This document shows, in pieces, positions 25,801 through 37,356 of a DNA stretch of 64,000 bases. Positions within the stretch are counted from its first letter, which is position 1; every line of letters begins with the position of its first letter. The notes under the pieces are model-generated. The model was not told where the DNA came from. It did not search any database and saw only the letters and a program-made list of their open reading frames with translations. The stretch is from Streptomyces sp. NBC_00102 (lineage in GTDB: Bacteria; Actinomycetota; Actinomycetes; Streptomycetales; Streptomycetaceae). Made by a program: the position numbers and the translations under genes. The DNA lies in contig NZ_JAPEMC010000004.1 of assembly GCF_026343115.1 (NCBI RefSeq), forward strand, positions 186,001-250,000, read 5' to 3'.

Positions 25801-28800
25801 GTTCGCGCACGTCGAACTGGAGGGCCACGGCCGTGAAGGACGCTTCGTCACCGGCTCCGAGCCCGACCTCTCCCGTACGGTCGGCTGGTTCACCACCCTC
25901 TTCCCGGTGACCGTGGACCCGGGCGCCGCCGGGGACCTCACGGCACCCGGCTACCTCGCCACCGCGCTCAAGGCGGTCAAGGAGGACCTCGCCCGGGTCC
26001 CGTCGGGCGGCCTCTCCTACGGCGTACTGCGCCACCTGACCGGCACCGTGTCCGACGCACCCGCACCCCAGGTGCTCTTCAACTACCTCGGCCGCTTCGA
26101 CGCCGAGACCTCCGGAGACTGGCGTCTCGCCGGCAGCACCGGACAGCTCGGCGAACGCCGCGACCCGCGGATGAGCCTGCCGCGCGCCCTGGAGTTCAAC
26201 GCGATCGCGGAAGCCTCCGCCACCGGCGGGTACGAACTCGCCACCACCCTCTCCTGGCCCGAGGGCATGTTCACCGACGAGGACATCGACACCCTCGGCA
26301 CCTATCTGCGTGAGGCGCTGACCGGCCTGGCCGGACTCCAGCAGGGCGGCCACACCCCCAGCGACTTCCCCCTGGTGCCCCTCACCCAGGCCGACGTCGA
26401 CGCCCTGGACGGACCGGCGCTGCGCGACGTCCTGCCGCTGACCCCGCTCCAGGAAGGCCTCTACTTCCACTCCGTCTTCGACGACGACTCGGCGGGCGCC
26501 TACGTCGAGCAGCAACTGCTCACCCTCGAAGGCGAGGTGGACACCGAGCGGCTCTCGGCGGCCGCCACCCGGCTGCTCTCGCTCCATCCGAACCTCGCCG
26601 CACGGTTCACCGCCCTCCAGGACGGCCGTGTCGTCTCCGTCCTGGAAAGCGGAGTACGCGCGCCCTTCACGGTGCTGGAGCGGCCCGGCATCACGGACGC
26701 CGAGATCCGCGATCTCGCCGAGCGGGACCGCCGCGCAGGATTCGACTTGGCCACCGGCCCGTTGATGCGCTACACCCTGATCCGCGCCGGCTCCGGCCGG
26801 ACCGTCCTGGTGCAGACCGTGCACCACATCGTCGCCGACGGCTGGTCGGTGCCGCCGATGCTCCGCGCGCTGCTGGCCGAGTACCGCGCGCCCGGCACGG
26901 TGTACCGGATCGGTGGATTCCCCGACTACGTCCGGTTCCTCGCCGGACGCGACGAGGAGGAGAGCGACCGGGTCTGGCGGGAGGAGCTCGCCGCGCTTCC
27001 CGGACCCTCCCTGGTCGCCGCAGGGCACACCCCCTCCGACCGGTTCGCCGACACCGTCGAAGAGGGCACGGACCTCGGCATGGACATCGACGCCGCCGCC
27101 CGGTCGGCCGGCGTGCCCCTGAGCGTGGCCGTGCACAGCGCCTGGGCGCTGACCCTGGGCGGCATCCTGCACGGCACGGACGTGGTGTTCGGCTCCACCG
27201 TGTCCGGCCGCGACGCGGACGTCCCCGGCATCGAGGACATGGTCGGCCTTTTCATCAACACCGTCCCGGTGCGCGCCCGTTGGTCCGCCACCACGACGGC
27301 CGGTGAACTGCTCGCCGCCGTCCGCGAGCACCAGAGCGCGGTCCTGCCGCACAACCACGTCTCCCTCGCGCGGACCGGCCGTCTGTCCGGCCACGGCACC
27401 CTCTTCGACACCCTGGTGGTGTTCGACGTGGCGACCGACGTGGACGCGCTGCACACCCCCGGCGACGAACTCGCCATCACCGCCATCGAGAACGAGGGCG
27501 CCCCGCACTACCCCCTGACACTCGTCGTCGAACGCACCTCCGGCGGACGCACCCGTTTCAACCTCATCCACGACCGCGAACTGCTCCGGGAGACGGGCGC
27601 CCGGGAGATCCTGCGCACCTTCACCCGCACCCTCACCGCCCTGCTCGCCCGCCCCGACGCCCCGGTCCGTGATCTGGCACGCCCCGAGCGCCGGCCCGCC
27701 GCACCCACGGCCCCGGCGACGCTCGGCGGACTCTTCGACGCCGCCGCACGCCGCGACCCGACCGCCGTCGCCGTCACCGAATGCGCCCTCGACGGCACCA
27801 CCCGCTCCCTCAGTTACGGTGAACTCGCCTCCGCACGGGATGCGTTGGTCCCCGTACTGCGCGCCGCCGGAGTCCGTCCCGGCACCCGCGTCGCCGTCGC
27901 CGTCCCGCGCTCGGTGGAACAGGTGGTGGCCCTGGTCGCCGTCGTCACCGCCGGAGGAGCGTACGTACCCCTGGACCTGGCGTACCCGGACGACCGCCTG
28001 GAGCACGTTCTCACCGACGCCGCCCCGCAGGTCGTCCTCGTCGGCCCCGGCCAGCGGGACCGTTTCACCGGACTGCTCGGCCGAACCGCGGACGACACGG
28101 CCCGTCTGCTGGTGCTGGGGGAGGAGCCGCCGCGCACCGACCCGCCCGCTTGGGACGGCTCACGGACCGAGGCCGCCCCGCACGACCCCGCGTACGTCAT
28201 CTACACCTCCGGGTCGACCGGCCGCCCCAAGGGCGTCGTCGTTCCGCACTCCAGTGTGGTGACCCTCCTCGCGAACACCGGGCCCGCCATGGACTTCGGA
28301 CCCGACGACGTCTGGGTCCAATTCCACTCCTACTCCTTCGACTTCGCCGTCTGGGAGCTGTGGGGCGCACTCGCGCACGGTGGTGAACTGCTGCTTCCCG
28401 AGTACGCGTTGACGCGCTCCCCGGTCGATTTCCACCGGCTGGTGCGCGAACGCGGGGTGACGGTCCTCAACCAGACCCCCTCCGCCTTCTACCAGTTCAC
28501 CGAGGCCGACCGGCATGCCGGGGAACCGGCCACCGCGCTGCGCCGGATCATCTTCGGCGGCGAGGCCCTCGACCTCGGCCGGCTGCGCGGCTGGGCCGGG
28601 CGGCACGGCACCACCACGCCCGAACTGGTCAACATGTACGGGATCACCGAGACCACCGTCCACGTCACCCACCGGGTGCTCACCGACGAGGACTTCGGCG
28701 CCGACGGCACCAGCCCCATCGGAGGCCCGATCCCCGGCCTCACCACCCACCTTCTCGACGACCGGCTCCGCCCGGTGCCGCCCGGCCGGGTGGGCGCCAT

Positions 28801-31800
28801 CTACGTCGCCGGTGACCAGGTCTCGCTCGGCTACCTCGGCCGGCCCGGACTCACCGCCGGCCGGTTCGTCGCCGACCCGTTCGTCGGCGACGGCTCCCGG
28901 ATGTACCACACCGGCGACCTCGCCCGCCGTACCCTCGGCGGAGAGCTGGAGTTCGTGGGCCGCGCCGATGACCAGGTCCAGCTGAAGGGCTTCCGTATCG
29001 AACTCGGCGAAGTGGAAACCGCGCTCAGGGAGCTCGACGGCATCACCGATGCCGCCGTCACCCCCGCGGACACCGGCGACCACTTGGTCGCCCACGTGGT
29101 GGGCCGTGCGCCCGCGGACCTCGGCCGCCTGCTCTCCACGAAGCTGCCCGCGCACATGGTGCCCGGCCGGATCCTGGGCGTCGACGCCCTGCCACTGACG
29201 GTCAACGGCAAGCTGGACCGCAAGGCCCTGACCGAGAGCGCCGCCAAGGACGACACCCCGGTGGCCGCGAGCGGCCCCGCGCTCGACGCGCTCGTCACCA
29301 TCTTCGCCGACTCCCTGCCCGGGCCGGACGTCGACGGCGACACCGACTTCTTCACGGCCGGCGGTGACAGCATCGTCGCCATCACCGTGATCAACCGGGC
29401 CAGGGCGCTCGGCCTGGCCATCGCGCCCCGGGACGTCTTCCTCCACCGCACCCCGCGCGCGCTCGCCGCACACCTGGACACCCGGACCCCGCTGCTCCCC
29501 GCCGTGCCCGAGCCCGCCCGCCCGCAGGACGGGCCGGTCCACCCGACCCCGATCGTCCTGCGCCAGCGCGAACTGGGCGGCTCCCTGGACCGGTTCGCCC
29601 AGGCCCGTGCCCTGACCGCGCCCGACACCACCACGCCCGCCGACGTCCGACGCGCCGCCGACACCCTGCTGGCCGCCCACCCGGCCCTCCGGCTGCGGCT
29701 CCGCGCCGACCACGGGGTCTGGTCCCTGGCCACCGAACCACCCCGCGGGGCCACCGTCCTGCTCCCGGACACCACCGACCCGACCGCGGCAGCGAACGAG
29801 GCTGCCGCGGGGCTCGACCCCTCGGCCGGTCACGTCGTCGCGTTCTCCTGGATCGGGGAGACCCGCACCGTCGTGGTCACCGCCCACCACCTGAGCGTCG
29901 ACGCCGTCTCCTGGCTGATCCTGCTGGAGGACCTGGCCGCCGCCCTGCGCGGCGAGACCCCGGCGCCGACGACCACCTCCTTCGCCGAGTACGCCGAAGC
30001 GCTGACCGTCCGCTCCGCCGAAGCCGAAGCGGTCGAGGGCCTCGGGCACTGGCTCACCACACTCGGGGCACCCGCCCCGCTGCCCCCGGCCGCGGCCCTG
30101 CGCGAGATCACCACCGTCCTCCCGGCAAAGACCGCCGACCTGGTCACCCGCACCGCACCCGCCGCCCTCGGCATCGGTCTCACCGAACTGCTCGTCGGCG
30201 CGCTCCGCACCGCGCTGACCCGGATCCAGAGCGAGCCCACCGATCTGGCGATCGAGCTGGAACACCACGGCCGCGTGCCCGCCCGCGACCACCACGACTA
30301 CTCCCGTACGGTCGGCTGGTTCACCGCGATCGCGCCTGTACGTCTCACCGCGCACACCGACCCCGTCGCCGCAGCCCGCGAGGCCGCGACACGCAGGCCC
30401 GACGAGGACGGGCACCTCGGCTACGGCCTGCTCCGCCACCTCAACCCGCAGACCGGACCGCTCCTGAGCGCCCGTCCGCACCCTCAGGTGCTCTTCAACT
30501 ACCTGGGCCGGGGGAGCGAGTCCGAGGCGCTCCGCCTCACAGCGGGGGACGAGGGCAGCCCGTACGCCGTCGAGGTCAACGCCTGGACCGACAGCGCCAC
30601 CGGCAGCCTGCACGCCGAATTCACCCTCGCCGACGGCATCCCCGACACGATCACCGACCACTGGCGCCGCGCACTGGATGAGATCGCGGACGCCTCCGCG
30701 ACCGCCGAACGCACCGCACCGGTCACCCCGCTCCAGCGCGGCCTCTACTTCCAGGCCCAGCTGGCGGGCACCGCCGGACACTACGTCGCCCAGAGCTGGT
30801 TCACCTTCGACCGGCGCCTGGACACCGACGCGCTCGCCGAAGCGATGGCCCACGTGATCGCCCGCCACCCCGTCGTCGGCGCGGGCTTCACCACCGACGA
30901 CGACGGCAACCCCGTCCAGGTCCTCGCCGCGGGCCGGCGCGTCCCCGTCCGTACCGTCACCCTCGGCTCCGAGGCCGAGACCGACGCCCTGCGCGTCCGG
31001 GACCGCGACACCGGATTCGACCCAGGCGAACCGCCACTGATCCGGCTCACCGTGGTGCGCCTGCCCGACGACCGCGACGGCCTGCTGCTCAGCTACCACC
31101 TGCTGCTCTGGGACGGCTGGTCCCGCGAAATCGTGCTGCGCGACCTCTTCGACGCCTACCGGGCGATCCTCGCGGGCGAACCACTCGACCCGGCACCGGC
31201 CACCCCCGCCTTCGAGGACCACGCCCGCGCGCTCGCCGCCAAGGACCCCGCCGTCTCCACCCGCTTCTGGGCCGGCCACCTGGCCGGCCTCACCGGCCCG
31301 ACCCTGCTCGCCGGACCAATCCCGTCCCTCCCGGACGAGCTGCCCCGCGCCCTCACCCACACCCTCACCACCGAGGAGTCCGACCTCCTGCGCGAGGCTG
31401 CCAGGACCCACGGCGTCACCCTCAACTCCGTGCTGACCGGCGCCTTCGGCCTGCTGCTCGGGGCGCACACCGGCCGCACCGACGCCGTGTTCGGCGTCAC
31501 CGTCTCCGGCCGCGAGGGCGAGGGCACTTCCGGCATCGTCGGCGTACTCCTCAACACCGTGCCCCAGTGGACCCGGCCCCGCCCGGACGACACCGCGGGT
31601 GAGTACCTCACCGCCGTCCAGCGGGCCCGCGTCGAGGCCATGGAACACGAACACCTGGGGCTCGGCGAGATCCAGCGGGCCGCCGGACACGACACCCTCT
31701 TCGACAACCTCTTCGTGCTCCAGAACTTCCTGGACATGGATGCGTTCGCCGCGATGAACACCCGGCACGGCATCACCTCGGTCAAGGCCGACGACTCGAC

Positions 31801-33790
31801 CCACTACCCCTTCACCTGGGTCGTCACCCCCGGCGACCGCCTCACCGTCAAGCTGGAACACCGCGACGACGACACCGCCGGCGCCCGCCGCCTGCTGACC
31901 GGTTACCTGCGCGTACTCGACGCCCTGGCCCGCTCCACCGGCCCCCTTGCCGCGCTCCCCGGCCTCGGGGACGAGCCCGCGCCCGCCGAACGTACCGACA
32001 TCGGCACGGACACCGTCGTGGACCGGTTCGACCGGGCCGCCGACCGCGACCCGGAGCGGACCGCGCTCGTCGCCCACGGCGCCACGATGACCTTCGCCGA
32101 ACTCAGGGACCGCAGCCGCGCGGTCGCCGGCGTGCTCGCCGCGCGTGGCATCGGCACGGAGACCACCGTCGGCCTTGCCCTCCCGCGCTCCCTCGACTCG
32201 ATCGTGGCGCTCTTCGCCGTGCTGCGCACCGGCGCCGCGTACGTACCCCTGGAGCTCGACCACCCCGACGAGCGGATCGCCGCGATCGTCGCCGACGCCC
32301 GGCCCGAGGTCATCCTCACCGTGAGCGCCGTCGCGCCCCGGCTGACCGGCGAACTGATCGAGCTCGACCGCCCGCTGCCCGACGCGGACCCCTTCGTCAC
32401 CTTCACGCCCGACGACCCGGACCGCCTGCGCCACCCCGCGTACACCATCCACACCTCCGGATCGACCGGGAAGCCCAAGGGTGTGGTGACCGAGTACGCC
32501 GGCCTCACCAACATGCTGATCAACCACCAGCGCCGCATCTTCGAGCCGGTCCTCGCCGAACACGGCCACCGGACCTTCAAGATCGCCCACACCGTGTCGT
32601 TCGCCTTCGACATGTCGTGGGAGGAACTCCTCTGGCTCGCGGACGGCCACGAGGTGCACATCTGCGACGAGGAACTGCGCCGCGACGCCCCCCGGCTCGT
32701 CGCCCACTGCCTCGAACACGGCATCGACGTCATCAACGTGACCCCGACCTACGCCCAGCAACTGGTCGCCGAAGGCCTGCTCGACGACCCCGCGCACCGC
32801 CCCGCGCTGGTCCTGCTGGGCGGCGAGGCCGTCACCCCCGCACTCTGGCAGCGCCTGGCCGTCACGGAGGGCACCGCCGGCTACAACCTCTACGGGCCCA
32901 CCGAGTACACCATCAACACCCTCGGCGTCGGCACCTTCGAATGCCAGGACCCGGTGGTGGGCGTCCCGATCGACAACACCGAGGTGTACGTACTCGACCC
33001 GTGGCTGCGCCCCCTGCCGGACGGCGTCCCCGGCGAGCTGTACGTGAGCGGCGTCGGCATCGCCCGCGGCTACCTCGGACAGACCGCCCAGACCGCGCAC
33101 CGCTTCGTCGCCTGCCCGTTCGGCGAGCCCGGTACCCGGATGTACCGCACCGGGGACCTGGTGATCCGGCGGCCCGACGGAAACCTGGCATACCTGGGCC
33201 GCACCGACCAGCAGGTCAAGATCCGCGGCCACCGGGTCGAACTCGGCGAGGTGGAGGCCGCGTTCGCCGCGCACCCGGCGGTGCGGTTCGTCGCCGCGGT
33301 CGCCCAGCCCGACCCCCAGGTCGACGGAGCCCACCGGCTGGCCGCGTACCTGGTGCTCGACGGCCCCGAGGGCCCCGACGGCGCGGACCTCGCCGCGGTC
33401 GCAGCCGAGGTGGGCGCCGGCCTGCCGGACTTCCTGCGCCCCACCCACTACGCACGGGTCGACGCCATCCCGCTGACCGTCAACGGCAAGGCCGACACCA
33501 AGGCCCTGCCCGAGGCCAAGCCGCTCGGCGTCCTCACCACGGCCGGCGAACGCGCCCCCGAGGGCGAGACCGAAACCCTGGTCCGCGAGTTCTTCGCCGA
33601 GGCACTGGACCTGGACGACGACGAGGTCAGCGCGGTAAGTGATTTCGTGTCCCTCGGGGGACACTCCATGCTGGCGGTGCGGCTGATCGGGCTGCTCCGC
33701 CGGGAGTACGGACCCGTGATCACCATCCGTGATCTGCTCACCCTGCGAACCCCGGAAGCGATTGCGCGCCACCTTGAAGACAACAGCTGA
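22859..33790 (+). CDS. cchH: Trimodular coelichelin NRPS (CchH)
   Basis: 3643 residues from ATG 22859. Domain order with rough residues: N-terminal non-catalytic region (1-130), A1 (150-630), PCP1 (Ser near 678, LGGDS), E1 (HHVVVDG near 847), C2 (HHIVADG near 1321), A2 (1590-2080), PCP2 (GGDS near 2168), E2 ([10 protein letters not shown] near 2342), C3 (2620-3060), A3 (3080-3540), PCP3 (LGGHS near 3601). There is no thioesterase. Adenylation codes by alignment with PheA are DINYWGGIG, DFWNIGMVH and DMENLGLIN, for formyl-hydroxyornithine, threonine and hydroxyornithine. E domains after modules 1 and 2 predict D residues there. The product is a tetrapeptide only if module 1 is used twice. C3 reads HLLLWDG where HHxxxDG is expected. 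Release is probably by CchJ. Confidence 0.96.
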   Translation: MMDPHAHLVPLSPASLAAVRRRTGDYSDTTITEACAIGLSYWATGRGPEGMDLHPGTLFADVLGWVHNGGTGASGWTVGADGRSITVPEEVQPADVRSALEDLVEFPERPLGTIGAADAGARAALLARWNDTDAERDRPTLVEMFREQVRTRPDAVAVVDEDHALTYRQVDAYSSQLAHELIRRGLGPEEVVGISLGRSAEMVIGLLAVLRAGGAFVPLDPRWPAARRGVVVEDARVVLQLDDSGTPPEGEPDSVPVDLEDWAHGSHPADGAFVPVPGKGLAYVIFTSGSTGRPKGAMIRHEAISERLLWQSREILGFGHDDASLFKAPLSFDISINEIFLPLVTGGRLVVLRPGGERDPHHLLGVISEQRVTFTYLVSSMLDVLLEMAGDSGRLDSLRHVWCGGEVLTPELYERFRTKLDIPLYHGYGPAETTIGVSHVVYRGEAERLSTSIGKANPNTRLYVLDDELRPVPVGVGGELYVGGFLLGRGYVNAPGLTASRFVANPFADDGSRLYRTGDLARYAPDGSLDFLGRADNQIKIRGMRLEIEDVEAGLAEHPGVRHTCVVAKKNTAGGTYLVGYVIPASGSEDLRGDEVRAWAEEHMVEYMVPTHMVVMKEFPLTANGKLDRTALPEPVLATGSFVPPTTDEERAVCAAVATLLRLDQVGVDQDFFRLGGDSILAISLLSALREVGLHVTARQIFTHSVVGALAAVASREDLSAPRRRDVATGEVTGSPILRWLGGTTDAVDGFVQSVVLNVPAGLTAEALDEILTAVLHRHDMLRARLVRGDRWSFDVPGTDGAVAGWQESDLPLEECVTLATEALAPDEGVMLRAVWRRAAHQLVLVVHHVVVDGVSWRVLMDDLATAWRQWSTGTPVALPPVRTSFRHWTELLAETDFDADLAYYARPLPGTDGPVGRRERSGTDTVDRERTRTVVIGPDTTAALLGDVPAKFHAGVNDVLLTALAVTLARWRRDLGQDQTFAHVELEGHGREGRFVTGSEPDLSRTVGWFTTLFPVTVDPGAAGDLTAPGYLATALKAVKEDLARVPSGGLSYGVLRHLTGTVSDAPAPQVLFNYLGRFDAETSGDWRLAGSTGQLGERRDPRMSLPRALEFNAIAEASATGGYELATTLSWPEGMFTDEDIDTLGTYLREALTGLAGLQQGGHTPSDFPLVPLTQADVDALDGPALRDVLPLTPLQEGLYFHSVFDDDSAGAYVEQQLLTLEGEVDTERLSAAATRLLSLHPNLAARFTALQDGRVVSVLESGVRAPFTVLERPGITDAEIRDLAERDRRAGFDLATGPLMRYTLIRAGSGRTVLVQTVHHIVADGWSVPPMLRALLAEYRAPGTVYRIGGFPDYVRFLAGRDEEESDRVWREELAALPGPSLVAAGHTPSDRFADTVEEGTDLGMDIDAAARSAGVPLSVAVHSAWALTLGGILHGTDVVFGSTVSGRDADVPGIEDMVGLFINTVPVRARWSATTTAGELLAAVREHQSAVLPHNHVSLARTGRLSGHGTLFDTLVVFDVATDVDALHTPGDELAITAIENEGAPHYPLTLVVERTSGGRTRFNLIHDRELLRETGAREILRTFTRTLTALLARPDAPVRDLARPERRPAAPTAPATLGGLFDAAARRDPTAVAVTECALDGTTRSLSYGELASARDALVPVLRAAGVRPGTRVAVAVPRSVEQVVALVAVVTAGGAYVPLDLAYPDDRLEHVLTDAAPQVVLVGPGQRDRFTGLLGRTADDTARLLVLGEEPPRTDPPAWDGSRTEAAPHDPAYVIYTSGSTGRPKGVVVPHSSVVTLLANTGPAMDFGPDDVWVQFHSYSFDFAVWELWGALAHGGELLLPEYALTRSPVDFHRLVRERGVTVLNQTPSAFYQFTEADRHAGEPATALRRIIFGGEALDLGRLRGWAGRHGTTTPELVNMYGITETTVHVTHRVLTDEDFGADGTSPIGGPIPGLTTHLLDDRLRPVPPGRVGAIYVAGDQVSLGYLGRPGLTAGRFVADPFVGDGSRMYHTGDLARRTLGGELEFVGRADDQVQLKGFRIELGEVETALRELDGITDAAVTPADTGDHLVAHVVGRAPADLGRLLSTKLPAHMVPGRILGVDALPLTVNGKLDRKALTESAAKDDTPVAASGPALDALVTIFADSLPGPDVDGDTDFFTAGGDSIVAITVINRARALGLAIAPRDVFLHRTPRALAAHLDTRTPLLPAVPEPARPQDGPVHPTPIVLRQRELGGSLDRFAQARALTAPDTTTPADVRRAADTLLAAHPALRLRLRADHGVWSLATEPPRGATVLLPDTTDPTAAANEAAAGLDPSAGHVVAFSWIGETRTVVVTAHHLSVDAVSWLILLEDLAAALRGETPAPTTTSFAEYAEALTVRSAEAEAVEGLGHWLTTLGAPAPLPPAAALREITTVLPAKTADLVTRTAPAALGIGLTELLVGALRTALTRIQSEPTDLAIELEHHGRVPARDHHDYSRTVGWFTAIAPVRLTAHTDPVAAAREAATRRPDEDGHLGYGLLRHLNPQTGPLLSARPHPQVLFNYLGRGSESEALRLTAGDEGSPYAVEVNAWTDSATGSLHAEFTLADGIPDTITDHWRRALDEIADASATAERTAPVTPLQRGLYFQAQLAGTAGHYVAQSWFTFDRRLDTDALAEAMAHVIARHPVVGAGFTTDDDGNPVQVLAAGRRVPVRTVTLGSEAETDALRVRDRDTGFDPGEPPLIRLTVVRLPDDRDGLLLSYHLLLWDGWSREIVLRDLFDAYRAILAGEPLDPAPATPAFEDHARALAAKDPAVSTRFWAGHLAGLTGPTLLAGPIPSLPDELPRALTHTLTTEESDLLREAARTHGVTLNSVLTGAFGLLLGAHTGRTDAVFGVTVSGREGEGTSGIVGVLLNTVPQWTRPRPDDTAGEYLTAVQRARVEAMEHEHLGLGEIQRAAGHDTLFDNLFVLQNFLDMDAFAAMNTRHGITSVKADDSTHYPFTWVVTPGDRLTVKLEHRDDDTAGARRLLTGYLRVLDALARSTGPLAALPGLGDEPAPAERTDIGTDTVVDRFDRAADRDPERTALVAHGATMTFAELRDRSRAVAGVLAARGIGTETTVGLALPRSLDSIVALFAVLRTGAAYVPLELDHPDERIAAIVADARPEVILTVSAVAPRLTGELIELDRPLPDADPFVTFTPDDPDRLRHPAYTIHTSGSTGKPKGVVTEYAGLTNMLINHQRRIFEPVLAEHGHRTFKIAHTVSFAFDMSWEELLWLADGHEVHICDEELRRDAPRLVAHCLEHGIDVINVTPTYAQQLVAEGLLDDPAHRPALVLLGGEAVTPALWQRLAVTEGTAGYNLYGPTEYTINTLGVGTFECQDPVVGVPIDNTEVYVLDPWLRPLPDGVPGELYVSGVGIARGYLGQTAQTAHRFVACPFGEPGTRMYRTGDLVIRRPDGNLAYLGRTDQQVKIRGHRVELGEVEAAFAAHPAVRFVAAVAQPDPQVDGAHRLAAYLVLDGPEGPDGADLAAVAAEVGAGLPDFLRPTHYARVDAIPLTVNGKADTKALPEAKPLGVLTTAGERAPEGETETLVREFFAEALDLDDDEVSAVSDFVSLGGHSMLAVRLIGLLRREYGPVITIRDLLTLRTPEAIARHLEDNS

Positions 33791-35477
33791 CACCCAGCGG
33801 CCCCGCCAGGGCGCCGACATCCTGCGGTCCGCCCTGCGTCGCAACCTCGGCGCCATGGCCTGGGGCACCGTCCTCATGGGTCTTTACCAGGCCGGAGAGA
33901 CGGCGTTCCCGATCGCGCTCGGCCTCATCGTCGAGCACACCATGCAGGAACGGAGCATCGGCAAACTGCTGCTGTCGGTGGGCGCGCTGGCCGTGATCAT
34001 CACGACCGTGTCGCTGTCCTGGCGGTTCGGTATGCGCATCCTGCAGAAGGCCAACACGACCGAGGCGCACCACTGGCGGGTCCGCGTCGCGGCCTCGGGA
34101 CTCCAGCCGGTGGCCCGGGACATGGACCTGAAGTCCGGCGAGGTTCTGACCATCGCCACCGAGGACGCCGACCAGACCGCCGACATCATCGAGGTGGTGC
34201 CGCTGCTGGCCAGCTCGGTCGTCGCCATTCTCGTCGTGGGCACCGCGCTCGGACTCGCCGACCCGCGGCTCGGCCTGCTGGTCTTCGTGGGAGCCGTCGC
34301 GATCCTCTCCGTCCTCGGCGTGATGTCGAAGCGGATCGGCGCGAGCACCCAGGAACAGCAGGCCCGGGTGGCCCGGGCCGGTGCGAAGGTCGCCGACCTG
34401 ATCACCGGCCTGCGCCCGCTGCACGGCTTCGGCGGCAACCATGCCGCGTTCCGCTCGTACCGGAAGGTCAGCACGGAGGCGAAGCAGCAGGCGATCACCG
34501 TCGCCCGGGTGAACGGCACCTACGCGGGCGCCTCGCTTGCCCTCAACGCTCTGCTCGCCACCGTCGTGACGCTGGCGGCGGGCTGGCTCGCCTTCGACCA
34601 CCGGATCACCATCGGGGAACTCGTGATGGCGGTGGGCCTGGCGCAGTTCATCATGGAACCGCTGAAGCTCTTCTCGGAGATGCCGAAGTACGTGATGATG
34701 GCCCGCGCCTCGGCCCGCCGGATGGCCCTGGTCCTGGACGCCCCGCCGGTCTCCGCCCCGGGCACGGGAAGCCCCGAGCCGGGCGGCGACCTGGAGATCG
34801 ACCGCGTGTGCCACGGTTCACTGCGCGAGCTGAAACTCCAGGTTGCGGCGGGGGAGTTCGTCGCCATCGCCGCCTACCAGCCGCGCGCGGCGGCCGAGTT
34901 CGCGGCGATCCTGGCCCTGAACGTGCCACCCCACGCGTACGAGGGCGTGGTGCGCCTCGGCGGCCAGCAGATCGGCGACCTGCCGGCCGAGGCGGTACGC
35001 GCGCACATGCTGGTGAACCCGTACGACGGGGAGATCTTCGCCGGCACCCTGCGCACCAACATCGACCCCTCCGGAACCAGCCACATGATCCCCGAGGCCG
35101 TCGAGGCGTCCCTGCTGACCGACGTCGTCGCCCTGCACCGCGAAGGGCTCGACCACGTCGTCCGCGACCGGGGCGCCAACCTCTCCGGAGGACAGCGCCA
35201 ACGGCTCTCCCTGGCCCGCGCCCTGGCCGCCGACAGCGACATTCTGGTCCTGCACGACCCGACCACGGCCGTCGACGCGGTCACCGAACAACTCGTCGCC
35301 CGCAAGGTCGCCGAGCTGCGCCGGGGCCGCACCACCCTCGTGCTCACCAGCAGCCCGGCGCTGCTCGACGCCGCCGACCGGGTGCTCGTCCTGGACGACG
35401 GCGTGATCACCGCCGAGGCCACCCACCGCCACCTCCTCGCCACCGACGAGGCGTACTGCCGGGCCGTGGCGCGGTGA
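33774..35477 (+). CDS. cchI: ABC half-exporter with degenerate ATP site (CchI)
   Basis: 567 residues from TTG 33774, overlapping the cchH stop by 17 bases; an ATG start is found only further in, at 33855. Residues 15-300 are the exporter membrane domain. The ATPase domain has lost Walker [18 protein letters not shown] stands where GxxGxGKST belongs. Walker B ends LHDPT instead of LDEPT, and the switch His region reads LTSSPALL. The signature [15 protein letters not shown] (about 470) and D-loop TTAVD are perfect. It cannot hydrolyse ATP alone but supplies the signature for CchG. The pair likely exports coelichelin. Confidence 0.9.
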   Translation: MKTTADTQRPRQGADILRSALRRNLGAMAWGTVLMGLYQAGETAFPIALGLIVEHTMQERSIGKLLLSVGALAVIITTVSLSWRFGMRILQKANTTEAHHWRVRVAASGLQPVARDMDLKSGEVLTIATEDADQTADIIEVVPLLASSVVAILVVGTALGLADPRLGLLVFVGAVAILSVLGVMSKRIGASTQEQQARVARAGAKVADLITGLRPLHGFGGNHAAFRSYRKVSTEAKQQAITVARVNGTYAGASLALNALLATVVTLAAGWLAFDHRITIGELVMAVGLAQFIMEPLKLFSEMPKYVMMARASARRMALVLDAPPVSAPGTGSPEPGGDLEIDRVCHGSLRELKLQVAAGEFVAIAAYQPRAAAEFAAILALNVPPHAYEGVVRLGGQQIGDLPAEAVRAHMLVNPYDGEIFAGTLRTNIDPSGTSHMIPEAVEASLLTDVVALHREGLDHVVRDRGANLSGGQRQRLSLARALAADSDILVLHDPTTAVDAVTEQLVARKVAELRRGRTTLVLTSSPALLDAADRVLVLDDGVITAEATHRHLLATDEAYCRAVAR

Positions 35478-35516
35478 CTCTCCCGTGCCCGGGCGGTCTG
35501 CCCGGGCACGGGGCGT

Positions 35517-36683
35517 TCAGCCCAGCGCCCAGGCGACATCCCTGAGCAGGGCGTGCCGCCAGCCCACCCGGTCGTGACCCGAGGGCGACCGGGAGACCCG
35601 TACGGTCGCCCCGGCGGCCTCGGTCAGCGATTCGACCACCTCGCAGTGCGGGAGCATCCGCGTCTCGTGTTCCCCCACGTCGAACGCGACGCGCAGCCCG
35701 GACAGTTCGGGATGCTCCCGCAGCCGTGCGGCCAGGGCGCCCCCGGGCGCCCCGCCCAGCGGATCCGCCGCACGCACGGCGTCGGGGGACCACCAGAACG
35801 AACCCGACTGCACGGCGACCCGGGACACCAGGTCCGGGAAGTCCAGCGCCGCGTAAAGAGCGCTCAGCCCGCCGAGGCTCTGGCCGACCGCCACCAGCCT
35901 GCCCGGGTCGGCGGGCACACCGGACTCCGCCACCAGCGGCAGCAGCTCGTCGCGGACCGCCTCCCAGAGTTCGGGCCGGCACCCGAACTCCGCTTCCCGG
36001 TCCTTCACCGGCAGGAAGACCAGGGTCACCGGGGGCATCTCGCCGGCGGCCACCGCCGAGTCGAACGCGGTCGTGGCCGGGTGCAGATGGAGCCAGTCGT
36101 CCCCGTCCAGCAGCAGCACCAGCGGCCCGCCACCGCCCACCGGATACACCCGCACGGTGCGCCGCCCGCCGAGCCGCCCGCCCGCCCAGCGCAGCCGTGT
36201 ACGCGGAAGGGGCAGGACGTCGTCCGCGCCGACGAGGGGCCAGTGCGGCTGGGGCGGGGCGTCCGGAGTCGCGGCCAGCGAGCGGTCGCCGCCGGCGCCC
36301 GCCGGGTTGAGCGGATCGGCGTACACCCCGTCCTCCGCGAGGAGCTGGTACGTCACCCGCAGCCGCGCGGGCATCGCCACCTCGGCGTACCAGCAGTCCG
36401 TGTCGGCGAAACGGCGCAGCGGGACCGGCTCCGACCAGCTCTCGAAGGCGAGGCTCGCGGGGGAACCGCGCCACAGGAAGAGGACCGTCCAGCCGCCGTC
36501 GGGGCCCGGCACCGGAAGGGGACTGCGCGCCGACGCCCAGAACTCCTCGCTCCCCGGCCTTCCGGGCAGTCCAAAGCGCGCGAAACCGGTGAGGTCCGCG
36601 TCCTGTGTCACGTCCGCCGGGCGCGGGTCCGCGGGCGGGCGCGCCCCGTCCCCGGTACGGAGGGGTTCGGTCACGGGAAGCAT
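35517..36683 (-). CDS. cchJ: Siderophore esterase/thioesterase-like hydrolase (CchJ)
   Basis: 388 residues from ATG 36683, with AAGGAG well placed upstream. Residues 1-170 are the enterochelin-esterase N-terminal domain (FLWRGSPASLAFESWSEPVPL) and the rest an alpha/beta hydrolase. The nucleophile Ser is in VAVGQSLGGLSALY near residue 267; SPSGHDRVGW holds the likely catalytic His. Fes/IroD-type enzymes cleave ester siderophores. In this TE-less pathway the protein is thought to take part in chain release. It is divergent from cchK across an iron box. Confidence 0.9.
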   Translation of the reverse strand: MLPVTEPLRTGDGARPPADPRPADVTQDADLTGFARFGLPGRPGSEEFWASARSPLPVPGPDGGWTVLFLWRGSPASLAFESWSEPVPLRRFADTDCWYAEVAMPARLRVTYQLLAEDGVYADPLNPAGAGGDRSLAATPDAPPQPHWPLVGADDVLPLPRTRLRWAGGRLGGRRTVRVYPVGGGGPLVLLLDGDDWLHLHPATTAFDSAVAAGEMPPVTLVFLPVKDREAEFGCRPELWEAVRDELLPLVAESGVPADPGRLVAVGQSLGGLSALYAALDFPDLVSRVAVQSGSFWWSPDAVRAADPLGGAPGGALAARLREHPELSGLRVAFDVGEHETRMLPHCEVVESLTEAAGATVRVSRSPSGHDRVGWRHALLRDVAWALG

Positions 36684-36731
36684 CAACGTCTCCTTGTGAG
36701 AGGGAAGTCGAAAGGCTAGGCTCAACGTTGA

Positions 36732-36750
36732 TTAGGTTAGCCTAACCTGA
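36732..36750. promoter_or_regulatory. Iron box (DmdR-type) between cchJ and cchK
   Basis: TTAGGTTAGCCTAACCTGA matches the consensus at 17 of 19 positions and is itself a near-perfect palindrome. A second weaker half (AAAGGCTAGGCTCAAC) lies 20 bp to its left. It can serve both divergent genes. Confidence 0.9.
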
Positions 36751-36839
36751 TGATTTCGCTCCGGGTGGGCGGCGGTCGGACCGCGCCCCACCCGCCCGAC
36801 ACGGCCACCCGGCCGGTCCGCCGAGGAGGCGCTGACACC

Positions 36840-37052
36840 ATGAGCACCAATCCGTTCGACGACCCCGAAGGCCGCTTCCTGGTCCTGGTGAACGACGAGG
36901 GCCAGCACTCGCTCTGGCCGTCCTTCGCCGACGTGCCCGGGGGATGGGTCATCGCCCACGAGGAGAGCACCAGGGAAGCCTGCCTGGAGTACGTCGAGAC
37001 CAACTGGACCGACCTGCGCCCCCGTTCACTCGCGGCGGCCACGGAGGCCTGA
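36840..37052 (+). CDS. cchK: MbtH-like protein (CchK)
   Basis: 70 residues from ATG 36840. The family signature is complete: [20 protein letters not shown], then [13 protein letters not shown] and the C-terminal NWTDLRPRS. MbtH proteins bind adenylation domains and are needed for their folding or activity. Here the partner is CchH. It is the last gene of the cluster. Confidence 0.95.
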   Translation: MSTNPFDDPEGRFLVLVNDEGQHSLWPSFADVPGGWVIAHEESTREACLEYVETNWTDLRPRSLAAATEA

Positions 37053-37109
37053 CCCCCGGAGTCCCTGCCTCAGGCGGATCCGGGGAAGGTTTCGAGCCGG
37101 TGCGCGGTT

Positions 37110-37247
37110 GTCACCGGACACGACGTCGTTCAAAGGCTTCGACCCCGCCACCGTCGAGCGGGCGAGGACCTGGCTTTCGAAAGCGCGGCAAGGAAGCGGC
37201 TGATCGTCCGGGTCGCACCGGAGCGGGTCAACGGCTTCGCGGTGTGA
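37110..37247 (+). pseudogene. Possible frameshifted gene remnant
   Basis: Two adjacent reading frames look coding and join across one frameshift near 37190. The first encodes SFKGFDPATVERARTWLSKA and the second RLIVRVAPERVNGFAV then TGA. Neither has a start. Base composition is coding-like, but no family is recognised. The rest of the space to the next gene holds a terminator hairpin. Confidence 0.3.
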
Positions 37248-37315
37248 GCCCCGGGGCCGACCGCGGCGCCGGTGGTCCCGCGCCCGGCCCCTCAGCCGCG
37301 CCCCGGCGCCGGGAC

Positions 37316-37349
37316 GGTGGGTCCGCCGCGAGGACGCGACGGACCCACC
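37316..37349 (-). terminator. Terminator hairpin of the pyrophosphokinase gene
   Basis: GGTGGGTCCG and CGGACCCACC form a perfect 10-bp stem around 14 bases. It lies seven bases beyond the stop codon of the minus-strand gene that ends at 37357. Confidence 0.75.
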
Positions 37350-37356
37350 AGGTGCG

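Noticed and set aside
28160..33877. 1905-codon open frame on the minus strand
   Set aside because: It is the exact antisense of the NRPS modules 2-3 and reads as a Gly/Val/Arg-rich translation.
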